From NCBI GenBank assembly GCA_033439255.1, contig CM065879.1, positions 2,398,501 through 2,462,500 of the forward strand: 64,000 nucleotides of DNA. The letters are read 5' to 3'. Shown here one piece after another: positions 1-11,272 of this stretch. This DNA is from Hericium rajendrae. Lineage: Eukaryota > Basidiomycota > Agaricomycetes > Russulales > Hericiaceae. The notes below the pieces were generated by a model. It had not been told where the DNA came from. It made no database searches and worked only from the letters and a program-made list of their open reading frames with translations. The position numbers were made by a program, and so were the translations under genes. Numbering within the stretch: position 1 is the first letter of the stretch; each line of letters opens with the position of its first letter.

Positions 1-9
1 ACTAGTGAG

Positions 10-1521
10 CGCATTTGCGGCGGGTGTGGGATCTGGATCTGATGGCTATGTATCATAGCAGCGAAAAGTACGGGCAGGCCACCGTCGTGCGCCACTTCAA
101 GCCGCGGGTGTTCCAGCAGTTCGTGAGTGCCAGATTCAGATTCGATCGCGCGATGGGGGACTCACGCTTGTGTCGCGCACAGCAAGCCGAGCTCGGAAAC
201 ATGCTGATGGACTTTGTCGCGGGTCCGCACATCACCTTCGTGGATCCCCGAGAGCACTGGAACGTCGAGAGCATGCGTCAGCACGCGAACGGCCTCGTCT
301 CGCGCTTTGAGAAGCTAGGGCGCCACAAGCGGAACATCATCGTCAGCGTGCGTTGCTTACTAGTGTCCGGCGTGCTCTTTTGCCTGCGCTGACCGCCTGC
401 GCGCCGTCTAGATACCGGCGACCAACCAGGGCCTCGAGGCCGCGCGCCTGCTGCAGCGCGAGGACGGCGTCAAGGTGAACATGGCATTCGTTTCGCATGT
501 GGTGCAGGCCGCGTACTGTGCCGATGCCGGCGCGTTCTCCATAACAGTTCCCGTCAAAGAGGTGGGTGCCCCAACCCGCATGCGGATGCGGATGCAGAGA
601 TTGACCGCGTCAGCAGATGGTCGACTGGCACAGGGTCCGGACCGGGATCGTCTACCCGAACCTGCACCGGCATCCTGCCTTTGTGGACATCCAGACGATC
701 GCAGCGTACTACCGCGTCCGCGATATCCATATAGCAATTATTGGCGGGTCGCTGGATCACGTATGTGGAGCCGTTTGCACGCGGGGACTTTCAGGTTGAC
801 CGTTTTGATCCAGGAAGACGAGGCGTGCCCGCTGGCCGCGCTCGACGCGATCGCGTTCAACCAGCAGCAGGCGCGGAACGCCGAGTGGTACAACACCTAC
901 CCACACATGAACGCGAAGCTGCCGGACACGGCCGTCCGCCGCGCGCGGGCCGTGCAGCGTCCGCAGAAATTCAGTAGCCCGCATCGCTCGTACAACATCG
1001 CCAAGGTCGTCTCGTCCGAGACGTACAGCATGATCGGCGCCATTCTATATGGCGGCCTCGGGCGGGCGAAGGCGGAGATGGACGTCATTGACGAGATCGT
1101 AGAGAGGGCGATCGTGCACCATCTCGAGACGCAGGCCTGTCTGGTGGAGCGGGCAGCGTCGGGCAGAAGCGACAATATTGCGAAGGGCAAGCGGAAGAAG
1201 GAGAGCACCGACACGCCCACGCCCCCAAGACTGAAGAAGACGCAGCGCGTTGCCGAGGACGAAAGGGGACACGACAGGCGGTTCAATTCGCTCATGCATG
1301 AGCTCGTCGTGGCCAAGGCCTACACAGGTGATGAGGAAACTCGCCATCCGCCGGCACGGCAGGCGCTGTCTCCACATCAAGAGCGGAGCGACCCTGTTCA
1401 GAAGAAACGGGTCTCTTGGGCGCCCTCGGTTAAAGCCTCCTCGAGCCCTGTGGGCTGTGCTCGCCCTGAGCGGAGAACGACGACCCCACACGCCGTCGAT
1501 CCCATGGATGAGGTTTTCTAG
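10..1521 (+). CDS. Transaldolase-like protein, 5' end beyond window; catalytic residues replaced
   Basis: I read four exons, about 10-347, 412-561, 617-760 and 814-1521, joined in phase 0 by introns of 53-64 bases. The first exon has no clear start: an in-frame ATG lies at 42, but the family's first ~30 residues (with the DATTNP-type strand) are missing, so an upstream exon probably lies outside the window. The core follows transaldolase strand by strand: ITFVDPR, then a helix, NIIVS-IPATNQG, a VKVNMAFVSHVVQAA strand-helix, and a DW pair followed by HPAFVDIQTIAAYY and IIGGSLDH. In true transaldolases the Schiff-base lysine sits just before the IPAT-type loop and a catalytic Glu in the STEVDAR strand; here these positions are Ser and Phe. 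The long Lys-rich C-terminus is not a family feature. The open frame across four exons argues for a functional non-catalytic homologue rather than a dead gene. The family call is by eye; the C-terminal half is less certain. Confidence 0.6.
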
Positions 1522-3014
1522 CTCGGCTTTAGACAGAGTGGTGCACAGGCGTGCCAGTGCGGTCTTATGTAGCATCTTGAGCTGAAGGACATTATGTGTT
1601 GTGGTAATATGCTTGTAATCATGTAGCAGTTGTAAATCCTATGCACAAAACATGAGAAAATCAGATATTAAGAATGTTCGATGCATACATGAGACTGAGC
1701 CAAAGTTCCTATCTTCAATTGACGAAATGGGCCTTAATTAACGGGTCTGCTTGGTCGGAATTTGCGCGGAAAAGTGTAACATCTGGCTACACCCGCGGCG
1801 AAGGGTGTGATAGCGCCTACATGGCACCCTGGTAGACCCTGGTGTATTTCTGAAGACCTATGGGATGGTCAGTAAGTTAAGCGAACATAGAGAACACGCT
1901 CTACGGCTCCCAGGCCGCTTCTGTCTTCTGTCCTTCGAGTCGCAGTAGAGGCGCACCAATCGCAGGGTTCCCGCCACTATGAGAACTGTTCTGATTGAAC
2001 AGCGACAGATGGGAACATTCGAAGAAGATTCAGGAGGAAGAGCCCGCGCAGCATTGACGGGTGCAAGATCCAATCTCTTACCGCCGAGGCGCAGTCCAGG
2101 CGCGCAGGACATGCGACCCTTGGCGCTACAAAACCCCTCGGACAAAGTGTCAGCTGGAGAGCTGACGACGGTGACCAACAATTGCCGCAACTGCCGCACA
2201 CTAACTTCACGTAGTCAATCTGCGATCTTCGTTCAGGTGTGATGGATCAGCCACGGGAAAGCTGAGAGACAAACTCACTTGGTACCCTGAGCGGCCTCTC
2301 CACCGTTCGTGAGAAGTTCGCAATCAGTGGTGTAGTATTTTGGTGAGAAGAAGCACCATGATGCACATGGTTTGGCGGACGCGGGGCGCCCACGTACATT
2401 GGCAATGGCAGCTGTGTCGTTGAGCGCTTGGTCAACGGCAGATATCCGGCAGGGGAACATCTTTCTAAATACCTACTATGCCTCAATGAGGACTGTAAGG
2501 ATTGCTCGTTTGACTCCTCACACTCTCCTGCCGTATATTCTGTTTAGCTAGGCTGAATAAAAAATTGTCATATAAACTGCTGAACATACAATGCATGGTC
2601 TGGAAGCTGGGAAGTCCTGACGCTTCGTGCACGACTCATTGACTGATGGCGGCATTTCAGAATGATCGATTCCTTCAGAAGTCGACTAGCAGTATTTCTG
2701 CATTGTTCACACCGTAGTTTCGCGTCCAGAGTAAGAGACGGATGAAGATGTAGGAACCACGACGAAGTTCTCGGTAAGTACAGTCTGCTGCCTGCCAGTT
2801 GCTCCGACTACAACCGGGAAATTCCGGCGGGCTGGCGCCGTCACTGGCGGCCACGGGTCGAGTTGAACGCGGCCCCGAGCCGGGAGAATTCAAGCTGCAT
2901 CATACACTGTATGCACCTCTAGGCTGCAGCTCGACTCGGTCGCTTCAAGAAAGACCGTTCAGGGTTCATCTTTGAATCCATGAAAGACCGTGCACCAAGG
3001 CGGAGGTAGTCTAG
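1522..3014. other. Intergenic stretch, no gene recognised
   Basis: Only short overlapping open frames occur here, on both strands, with no recognisable motif. I see no repeat or RNA gene. Confidence 0.5.
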
Positions 3015-3250
3015 TTCAAACGGCTGCTAGAGGAAGCTACACATTTGGATGTTCTTCCAGAGGTGAGTCCTAGACCAACGGACCCGGATCACTCTAACAT
3101 CTTGGATTCAAGGATGGGGAGCCCTATCGTGTCCGAGACTATGACCAGCTCCGTGCACGTTTTGTATTCAAAGCCGAGGCGGCTGCGCGACTGCGATCCG
3201 TGAAAGATCACTTCAATCGCCAGTTATGCCGCATCGCCCGAGGGAAATGA
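3015..3250 (+). pseudogene. Unrecognised 3' gene fragment (two exons)
   Basis: Two pieces, 3015-3062 and 3113-3250, join in phase across a 50-base GT..AG intron and end in TGA. They give a 61-residue charged helical tail (starts FKRLLEEATHLD, ends RIARGK). A TAG stands directly before the first codon and no start or upstream exon is visible, so this looks like the tail of a lost gene. I do not recognise the family. Chance is possible but unlikely given the clean splice join and strong amphipathic pattern. Confidence 0.3.
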
Positions 3251-3605
3251 GTGCACAACACTGATATGTGCTGGGAATCACAGGAAGAATCTTTTCTAAA
3301 TCCGATGAGCTTGGTCCTTCTTCCACAGACAAGTCATTGAGTAGGATCGCACTCCTCGTTGAACTGAAGATGACGTTGGAGGTGTTGTCGTGACGATCGA
3401 CATTCCCGATGAAGGAAGGAAGGTAGTGTATTCCGCAGCGGTCCCAATAGGTAATAGACCGAGGCGCACGATGTTGCTGCGTATTTCTATTCAGTCCGAA
3501 TCATTTATTGAAGGTTGTTCTGGTTATATGTTCAGCAATCTGCACTCTGCTGCTGTGTCCGAGACACGATCACCCGCACCGGCATTGCTTGACGCTGCAC
3601 TCATC

Positions 3606-5722
3606 ATGCAATGGCAAACGATTCTCGACTTATCTCTTGTTGCACTAGGCGTTTTCCTGGTAAAAAGACTCGTCTCTTCTCAGCGACGCACCGCACCGCT
3701 GCCTCCCGGTCCCAAGGGCTGGCCAATCATAGGAAATGTTTTTGACATGGGGACGGAGAAGCAATGGCTGACTTTCTCTCGCTGGGCTGATACCTGGGGT
3801 ACGCTATGCTTTCTTTCCTGCTCGCGAGTTATCTGACATGGCTATCAGGTGGGCTTATCTACTTAAACGCCTTTGGCCAACCCATCGTCATCGTGAACTC
3901 TCTCCAGATTGCGATCGAGATGCTTGACAAGAAGGGCAACATGTACTCTGGCCGACCGACCTTGCCGTTAGCCGGCGACATCGTGGGTTTTGCTCGCGGG
4001 ATCGCACTCATGCCCTATGGAGACCGATGGCGCGAAGGCCGCCGTATGATGCACAAGCTGATGGGGACTCGAGCAAGCATGGACAAGTTCAATGAGGTTC
4101 AGGAGACGGAAACTCATCGCTTTCTGCGTCGCGTGCTCGAGCGGCCAGATCCTGCAGAATTACAAGACCACATACGCATGTAAGAGGGATTTTCTCGTCG
4201 ACCCTGTTCCCTGTCTTATTGATTCTGTAGTACGGATGGGGCCATCATCTTGGCAATTTCGCACGGCTACATCATCAGAGAGAAAAACGATCACTTTGTC
4301 AAATTGGCAGAAGACTGTTTAAATGACTTCTCGGAGGTGACCGTTCCAGGTGCCTTTTTAGTTGACACTTTTCCGATCTGTGAGCCCAATTCTTTGTTGT
4401 GGTATTCCTCTTCGACAAGTCCTCTATCTATGCAGTGCGCTTCATACCGGACTGGATCCCTGGGACGGCTTGGAAAGTCAAGGCGAAGCAATGGAGAAAC
4501 ACCCTTGATCGGATGGTCGATGAGCCGCATGACTACGTCAAGCAGCAAATGGTGAGTGGGGTGTGACTCTAGCAAACTCCAGCTCAATAAACACTCGTAC
4601 AGAGGGCGGGAACGGCCATCCCATCGTTCACATCTGCACACCTGGAGCATAAGAAGATATCTCCTGAGAAGGAAGAGGTGCTGAAATGGACAGCTGCTTC
4701 GATCATGGGCGGTGAGTTCTCACCTCTGTCGCTGCGCTCGAAATTCTGACTTACTAGATCCAAGGCGGCGCTGATACAGTGCGCTCGCTATACTTTTCCT
4801 ATTGACGGTGTTGCTGATATCGCATTCCAGACGGTATCCTCGACATATTCATTCTTCCTCGCCATGACTCTTCATCCAAGGATACAGCGCAAGGCGCAGG
4901 CGGAGCTAGATGCCGTAGTCGGTACTGAACGGCTTCCGACTTTGAACGACCGGCAACATCTTCCTTACGTTGAGGCAATCTCGAAGGAAATCCTTCGATG
5001 GAATCCAGTGGGACCTCTCAGTGCGTGGCCTGACCTTTGACTTGTCATCAGGCCTGATTTTGTCCCATGTTCAGACCTTCCACACCGGTTGATGGAAGAT
5101 GACATCCAAGATGGCTACTTGATTCCGAAGGGAACTATGGTCATCGCTAACATTTGGTATGGATCCGACTCTTGCCGTTTTGCCACATTTAACCTGATTG
5201 GCTCCAGGAAATTTTTGCATGATGAAAAGACATACAAAAACCCATCTGAGTTTTACCCAGAGAGGTACATCGCGACTCCGGATACAAAAGCTGAACCGGA
5301 TCCGTGCCTTGCTTTTGGCCTCGGACGGAGGTAAGTTGTCTCCAGCCGAGAATGCAACTTTATTATAACTGAAAATTCGTGCAGGTCCTGTCCAGGTAGG
5401 CACCCTCTCGTCTGATCTCTGACTGACAGCCGCTGATACCTACATCGTTAAGGCATGAACTTGGCCGAGTCCTCGCTGTTCCTAGTGTGCGCCATGTCGT
5501 TGTCCGTCTTCAACATCTCGAAAGTCGTCGAAAACGGCGTCACCATCACGCCTGCAGTCGATTACACCGACGGGACGATTAGGTGTGTCTTTCCCCCATG
5601 TGTACCGGAGACATGAGCAAATTGTATGTTGTAGCCACCCCAAACCGTTCAAGTGCTCCGTGAAGCCTCGTTCAAAGCACGCTGTCGCGATCATCAAATC
5701 AGTCGAATTCAATGAGGATTGA
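3606..5722 (+). CDS. Cytochrome P450 (family A, copy 1)
   Basis: Membrane-anchored heme monooxygenase of 511 residues in 12 exons: 3606-3798, 3849-4179, 4231-4379, 4436-4551, 4603-4711, 4765-4778, 4831-5020, 5075-5156, 5208-5330, 5385-5395, 5453-5582, 5635-5722. The lengths sum to a whole number of codons. Visible parts are an N-terminal hydrophobic anchor, the [13 protein letters not shown] hinge, C-helix WREGRR, I-helix GGADTT, K-helix EILR, PERY and heme loop FGLGRRSCPG. The I-helix motif is on a 14-base exon and the heme Cys on an 11-base exon. The start ATG directly precedes the anchor and matches the inverted copy. It resembles the P450s often annotated as O-methylsterigmatocystin oxidoreductase-like in Agaricomycetes; the substrate cannot be told. 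It lies tail to tail with its paralogue at 6.9-9.0 kb. Confidence 0.92.
4765..4778 (+). other. 14-base microexon carrying the P450 I-helix GGADT motif
   Basis: The exon reads GCGGCGCTGATACA and is bounded by AG upstream and GTGCGC downstream. Joined to its neighbours (phase 1 in, phase 0 out) it gives G-G-A-D-T, the oxygen-activation motif. The inverted paralogue has an equal-length exon at 7853-7866. Confidence 0.85.
5385..5395 (+). other. 11-base microexon carrying the P450 heme cysteine
   Basis: The exon GTCCTGTCCAG lies between an intron ending GTGCAG and one starting GTAGGC. Spliced, it completes RRSCPG, including the axial heme Cys. The paralogue has an 11-base exon at the same place (7230-7240, complement). 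Confidence 0.88.
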
Positions 5723-6894
5723 CGATTTGGCCTCTTCCATCGACCATACTTTTTCCAATCCTCGCGCGGCATCACGTTCGAATGTCGAACACTTCATCCA
5801 TACTCGCTTCCGAAATGATCACGGACATTTGAGAACAGCGTCAGATCTCTCATATCCATTATTCATCGTTCTTGCTAACCGAATCCATGGACTTGTCTCG
5901 GTATCTTCCTCTGGGTTTTTCGTGGCTTGCGACCTGAGATACGATAAGAACGAGAACAGCATGTTCCTGTGGATCTCCGCCGATCCTAACGGTATACGAT
6001 TGCGTAGGAGGATGGTATATACGCCACTAGCTGTCCGATAGCGCTTCACTAATGCAGTGAGCCGCTCCAACAATTGAAACTGATCTGGCGTAGTGTCGTC
6101 ACAATTTCAAGACAATTTAAATCGGTCCGAGGAGTCATTGAAAGCCATGGCATGATACTGGCATCTTCCGACGTCAGTCATGAAGACGATCGAATTCAAG
6201 CCTATCAGGACCAGGGCGCTGTTACTTTTCTGGCTGACGAAGTCCTGTGTTTATTTTATTGTGACGTCCGAGTCTTATGGCCGTCCGCGATACTGACAGT
6301 GATCCCGGCATCTTTGAATGAGATCGTGCCTGTGGTGACACGTCAAACCGTCAAACCTCCCGAAGTTCACTCATTGACGGATAATGAATGATGGCCAAGG
6401 GCAGCCCCAATTCGCCCAGACACGCGCGCCCAGACCCTCGGCCTGTCACCGGGGCCAGGTCAGAAAGGATTGCATTGAGGCACCAGGGCTTCGTATGGTC
6501 GAATAGGAAATTCTCATCCGTTTGACGTACCGTCCGAGGGAATTTCAGATAGTTGAGCGGGGACCGGGCAGACGCTGTTCACGATGCTTCATCTTCACCG
6601 CAGTCCTGACGATTGGGCTGGCTAATGCCGAGCACATAGAAACAAGCATACACTCTTCCGATAGAGGCGCGGGAGCGTCACGTACTTAGCGATTGAGGCA
6701 ATGCGCCAAGAGTGTTGGATCCACCTGCACTCCGTCCTCGCCTTCTATCCTCCTATATCGACCATAGATTTACGCCCTTCTAGATGCTTACATGTACACG
6801 GGCAAGAGTTGAATCTTCATTTACAACCTACAGTTCAACACTAGTCCATTGTCAACGCCTCGCACCGAAGTTACCACACGTCTATGAGAAAAAC
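5723..6894. other. Intergenic spacer between two convergent P450 genes
   Basis: No gene is recognised. The spacer holds the 3' flanks of both tail-to-tail P450 genes. Open frames here are short and without motifs. Confidence 0.6.
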
Positions 6895-9033
6895 TCAATC
6901 CTGGGACAGCTCAACAGATCTGATGAGCGCAATCGCCTGCTCCGAGTGCGGCGTGATAGAGCACTTGAACGGCTTCGGGTGGCTAGAAGTAGAGAATTAG
7001 AGTCGCATTCGTTCCTGCGCGAGAGGACGCAGGGTGCATACCGGATCGTCGTGTCAGTGTATTCGACCATAGGCGTGATGACGACGCCATTCTCAACCGC
7101 CTTTGAGATATTGAAGACTGACAGGATCATGGCAAACCAGATGAACATAGATGCCTCGGCCATATGCATGCCTGCAGTATATCCGAGTGAGCGCGTGCTA
7201 AGGGAGAGCTGAGACAGCTTGGTACTTACCGGGACAGATTCTGTAACCGGGCGAGTCGATGAGAAGCGGCACGGGCGTTCAATGGGGACAGCATACCTTC
7301 GACCCCAACCGAAAGCCATGCGCGGGTCAGGCTCCGGTGTATGAGTTTCCGTGGCCAGAAAGCGCTCTGGATCGAACTTGAATGGGTTTTTGTAGACCGT
7401 TTCATCGTGCAAGAATTTCCTGGGACGATTTCATCAGCGAACATAGGCGATCACTGAAGACGAGGCATACCAAGCGTTAGTTACCACAACAGAACCCTTA
7501 GGAATTAGATATCCGTCCTGGACATCGTCTTCCATGAGCCGATGCGCAAGCCCTGCATGCGTCAAATGTGAGACCAAAATGATGCGAACCATTATCTAGT
7601 TGCTACATACCGGTGGGGCCGATGGGCTCCCAGCGCATGACTTCTTTCATGATAGCTTCGATGTAAGGAAGACTGGAGCGATCATTCAAGGAAGGAAGAC
7701 GATCCTTGCCAACAACGGCATCAATCTCCGCCTGGCCCTTCTTCTGTATTTCGGGATGGAGCGTCATAAGCAGGAAAAATGAATATGTGGCCGACACGGT
7801 CTGGAAAGCAAAATTAGGTGATGTTCGTGATCTCATCTAGATGAGAGCGTACAGTGTCGGCGCCGCCTGTTTCAATCGATGAAGTGAGTAATCTGTCGAC
7901 CTAAGATTAGGCTTCTGAACTTACCACCCATGATCGACGCAGTCAGCCACTTCAAAAGCTTCTCTTTCTCGTAAGACATCTTTTCGTCTTCGAGATACAT
8001 AGAAGTGAACGACGGCGTAGCAGTTCCTGCCGCCTATGGTGTCCGGCAAATCAGTTCGACCGCCGACGACACCTACTAATGTACCCACCAGTTGCTGCTT
8101 GACGTACTCGTGGGGCAGATCCACCGCACGATGCAGGGTTTCTCTGAACTTCGCAGCCTTTCGTTTCCAGGCAGTCCCAGGGAACCAATCGGGAACATAT
8201 CGCGCTGTCACATTGTGAGCGGTCTGGTTGCAATATATGACGACGGGAGGGAACGCACAGATAGGGAAAATGTCGACGAGAAAAGCGCCTGGCACCGTTA
8301 AATCCGAGAAATTCATCAACGTCTCATCTGCGAGGTCAATGAAGGGGTCGTCTTCCTCCTTCGCGCGATAGCCATGGGTTATTCCCAGTATGAGAGTGCC
8401 GGCAGTCCTATGACGTGAAAAAATCAGACAGAAAAAGCCAGCCTGAAACTTTAAGCTACATACGAGCGAAGATGGTCATGCAGATGGGCGGAATCAGGCT
8501 GGTCAAGAACGTGTTTCAGGAAGCGACGCGTCTCCAACTCTTCGACCGGATGGAATTTCTCTAGACAGGCACGAGATCCCATGACATGGTGCATCATGCG
8601 GCGACTCTCGCGCCATCTCTCTCCGTAAGGTGAGAGGGCAAGAGTATCCTTGAAGCCGACGATCTCGCCGGCCATCTCCAGGAGAGGCCGGTCAGAGTAG
8701 ATGTTGCTCTTCTTCTCGAGCATGTCATTGGCAGCCTGGAGCGAGTTGACGATGATCATAGGCTGGCCAAGGACTTTCAAGTAGATGATCCCGCCTGCGC
8801 AAGCAGCATAAGATAAATGTCAAACTCATGCGGACAGTTTGTGCACCCCACTGATCCGCCCAGCGACAGAACGTGAGATGCTGCTTCTCGTTGGGCATAT
8901 CCAGAAGGTTTCCTATGATAGGCCAGCCCTTCGGACCAGGAGGAAGAGCTCGGCGACGACGTGACGAGATGAGCTGGAGGAAGAGAAGACCAAGGACCAC
9001 AAACGCGACGTCAAATAGAGCCTTCCGCGGCAT
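6895..9033 (-). CDS. Cytochrome P450 (family A, copy 2, inverted)
   Basis: This is a 12-exon gene on the minus strand: 9033-8847, 8794-8464, 8407-8259, 8204-8089, 8033-7925, 7866-7853, 7800-7611, 7552-7471, 7419-7297, 7240-7230, 7171-7042, 6982-6895. Eleven of the 12 exon lengths equal those of the copy at 3.6 kb. The product is about 509 residues: anchor, [33 protein letters not shown] and FGWGRRICPG. I chose the ATG at 9033 (MPRKALFD) by alignment to the paralogue; in-frame ATGs at 9063 and 9117 are alternatives, and a TTTAAA element near 9119-9124 would start transcription downstream of the 9117 ATG. No disabling change is seen. The substrate is unknown. Confidence 0.92.
7230..7240 (-). 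other. 11-base microexon with heme cysteine (copy 2)
   Basis: On the minus strand the exon reads AATCTGTCCCG, preceded by TTACAG and followed by GTAAGT. Spliced, it yields RRICPG. It is the counterpart of 5385-5395. Confidence 0.88.
7853..7866 (-). other. 14-base microexon with I-helix GGADT (copy 2)
   Basis: On the minus strand the exon reads GCGGCGCCGACACT, preceded by AACAG and followed by GTACGC. It is the counterpart of 4765-4778. Confidence 0.87.
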
Positions 9034-9063
9034 TTCGAAGTGAAGATGATTGGTGAAGGCCAT

Positions 9064-11225
9064 TCTGCTCGATGTCAAAGCGTGTTCGATGTGGAAGAAG
9101 AATGAGCTCGACTCCATGTTTAAAGGATACAGGTTAGCTCTACGCTCGACTGAGCTGGATGATGCTAGTCCTAATCCTCATTAGGAACTTCGCGGAATAG
9201 ATATGATGCTCTGTCGATCTTTACAGACTGGCAAGACAGTTCCGCAGCCAGTTTAGAGACCGAAGACCACAAAGTTGATAGAGGTCGATCTGGCTGTGCA
9301 TGCGGGGTCGCATCAAGACTAGCCAAGCGCAGTAGTAGCTGGGCGGAAGGAAGGCACGACGCAGCTTACCTCCCCGCCATCTAGGAAATTGAGTCTTCCT
9401 TCAGTGTTGTTAGTCGAAACCGCAGTTCCGTCGAGGCGAAACTGCTCTTTTCCGCCGAGCGCAGCTGGTTGGAGCGCATCATCCATGAAGACTTGCGGCC
9501 GATTCCAGCCCATGTCACTTTCTCTCATCGGTCAGAATGGACCACAGATCCTGCTCCTAGAATGGGCTCGGACATATTATGTTTCACGATCTGCCGCACT
9601 CTGGCGCGAGAGTGCTGCTCCTCCTAGGAGATAATGTTCGAAAGATGGGATAATCTAACCATGACGTCTTTATGCCGTCAGCTTCAGCTATCCTGTTTGA
9701 AGAAACTATTGTCCACTGTACCTTCAGAAACGTGTATCTGAAGAAATACTATGGCCGACGATTCTCGACTCCCAAGTCCACTGCCAGCAGGTGCCAGATG
9801 GACGACAGCACCGTGAGTTGCGCGTGGGAAATCGCTTCCCACGCCGAGAATGTGAACCGCCATTCTAGCGCGCTATTTGAGTCCACGATCTGTTGACGAT
9901 CTGTCTCTTAGACTTATGAAGTCTGAGAATCTCGTTGTGTCGGTGAACTCTATCAACAACGCATACTCTTGTATCTATGATCACTGTCCTAAAGTGGCCA
10001 TAGATACTGAGGGTTGAGTTGATGTTACTGTAATACTCGTATGCCGTCGCTGTGCGGCTGATCGACGGTACGCCTCGAGGTCTTTCATCGCACATGGATA
10101 AACAAGTTTGACTAATTGAGTTTTAGGCATGCAGTGTTTGCGATACTTGACTGGCTTCTTTCCGAGGTGGACAGAAGCATATAGAAGCAAATAAGTTGGT
10201 CCACACGCAAGTCCGTTATGCAGAAGACTGGTCTTCGACTGCTTGGCAATTGTGCAGAGCCAGAGCCTAATAACGCTAGCGACTCAAGCCGATGGATCCG
10301 CGACGTACGCTCTCGGCTTCATGTAACTTATATTTATGTCGTTCACCGATGTCGGCATTTTGCAGAAGTCGCGCGATAGCTGTCGTGACGCAAATATGGA
10401 GCACAGGACTTCCACGGCCTTAGGTAAAATTTCTCATCTTCGCTGGGAATCTATGTGCGGTGGAGAATAGAAGCGACGTGTGAGGCCGGCAGACGAGCTG
10501 ACGTGCGCGTTCGGCTTCATTCATCTCTCAGATATAGAATGACAAGGCGGCAGTGGTTGGTCTCTTCACGAGGAAGTGGCAGTTCCAGGTACTGTATGTA
10601 TGGGTTAACTGCTAACTGCAATCAATCTACCGCGTCGCATACCAGAGTAGCTCTCTGAACACGCACAGTCAAGGCGCAGTGAGTTGTCACCAATCTCGTC
10701 CATTCTCACGCACAGCCTATCCACGACTTCTTTCGTTCCGCTCAATTGTCATGAACATGTGAACGCAACCCCATTTCTTTTTCCAGAAGGGCTCAATCTC
10801 GTAGATTCCGAGATGGAGCACTAGAAATCCCTGTTTCTGGAAATATCTCTTCATCTTCTGTATCCTGGACGACATGTTTACTTTGGAGCTGCAGGCTGAA
10901 ATACACAGCGATCGCTAGGTTTTTGGTGAGCATAATTCGTCGTTATCTCATGGATCAGATACTCAATCTGACATGCGAAGTGCAAGTTTTAACAGTTATA
11001 CGGTGATGCAAAGCCCTCGCGGATGCACCGGATTCTGCCAGACTTCTTTCTACGTTTGGCTTGGGATGAAGGAAGTTATTTCTGCTGCCTGCTGACACAG
11101 TGAAGTTGTTCACCGTTTCTCCGGGACCCCTTCTATGTTTTTAGGGTGTCTCCGCAGAGACAATAGAAGCGACAACCATATCCCATGTTCGGCATTTTCG
11201 TCTGCCGGCAAGTCCTTCCATACCA
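9064..11225. other. Intergenic region between P450 genes of two families
   Basis: About 2.2 kb separate two divergently oriented P450 genes (minus to the left, plus to the right). It must hold both promoters, but I see no gene, repeat or RNA. Short open frames on both strands lack motifs. Confidence 0.5.
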
Positions 11226-11234
11226 TATAAATAT
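11226..11234 (+). promoter_or_regulatory. TATA box of the 11.3 kb P450 gene
   Basis: ATATAAATA lies about 40 bases before the ATG at 11273. The paralogue at 44.1 kb has a TATA element at a similar distance from its ATG, which supports both start choices. Confidence 0.55.
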
Positions 11235-11272
11235 GACCTCCAGGTATGTTATCGTTTTAAGCCGGTCACGCC

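Noticed and set aside
475-780. Continuous 348-codon frame from 475 read as one exon
   Set aside because: Splicing at 561/617 and 760/814 gives the transaldolase-like sequence, whereas the continuous frame loses it between 562 and 813.
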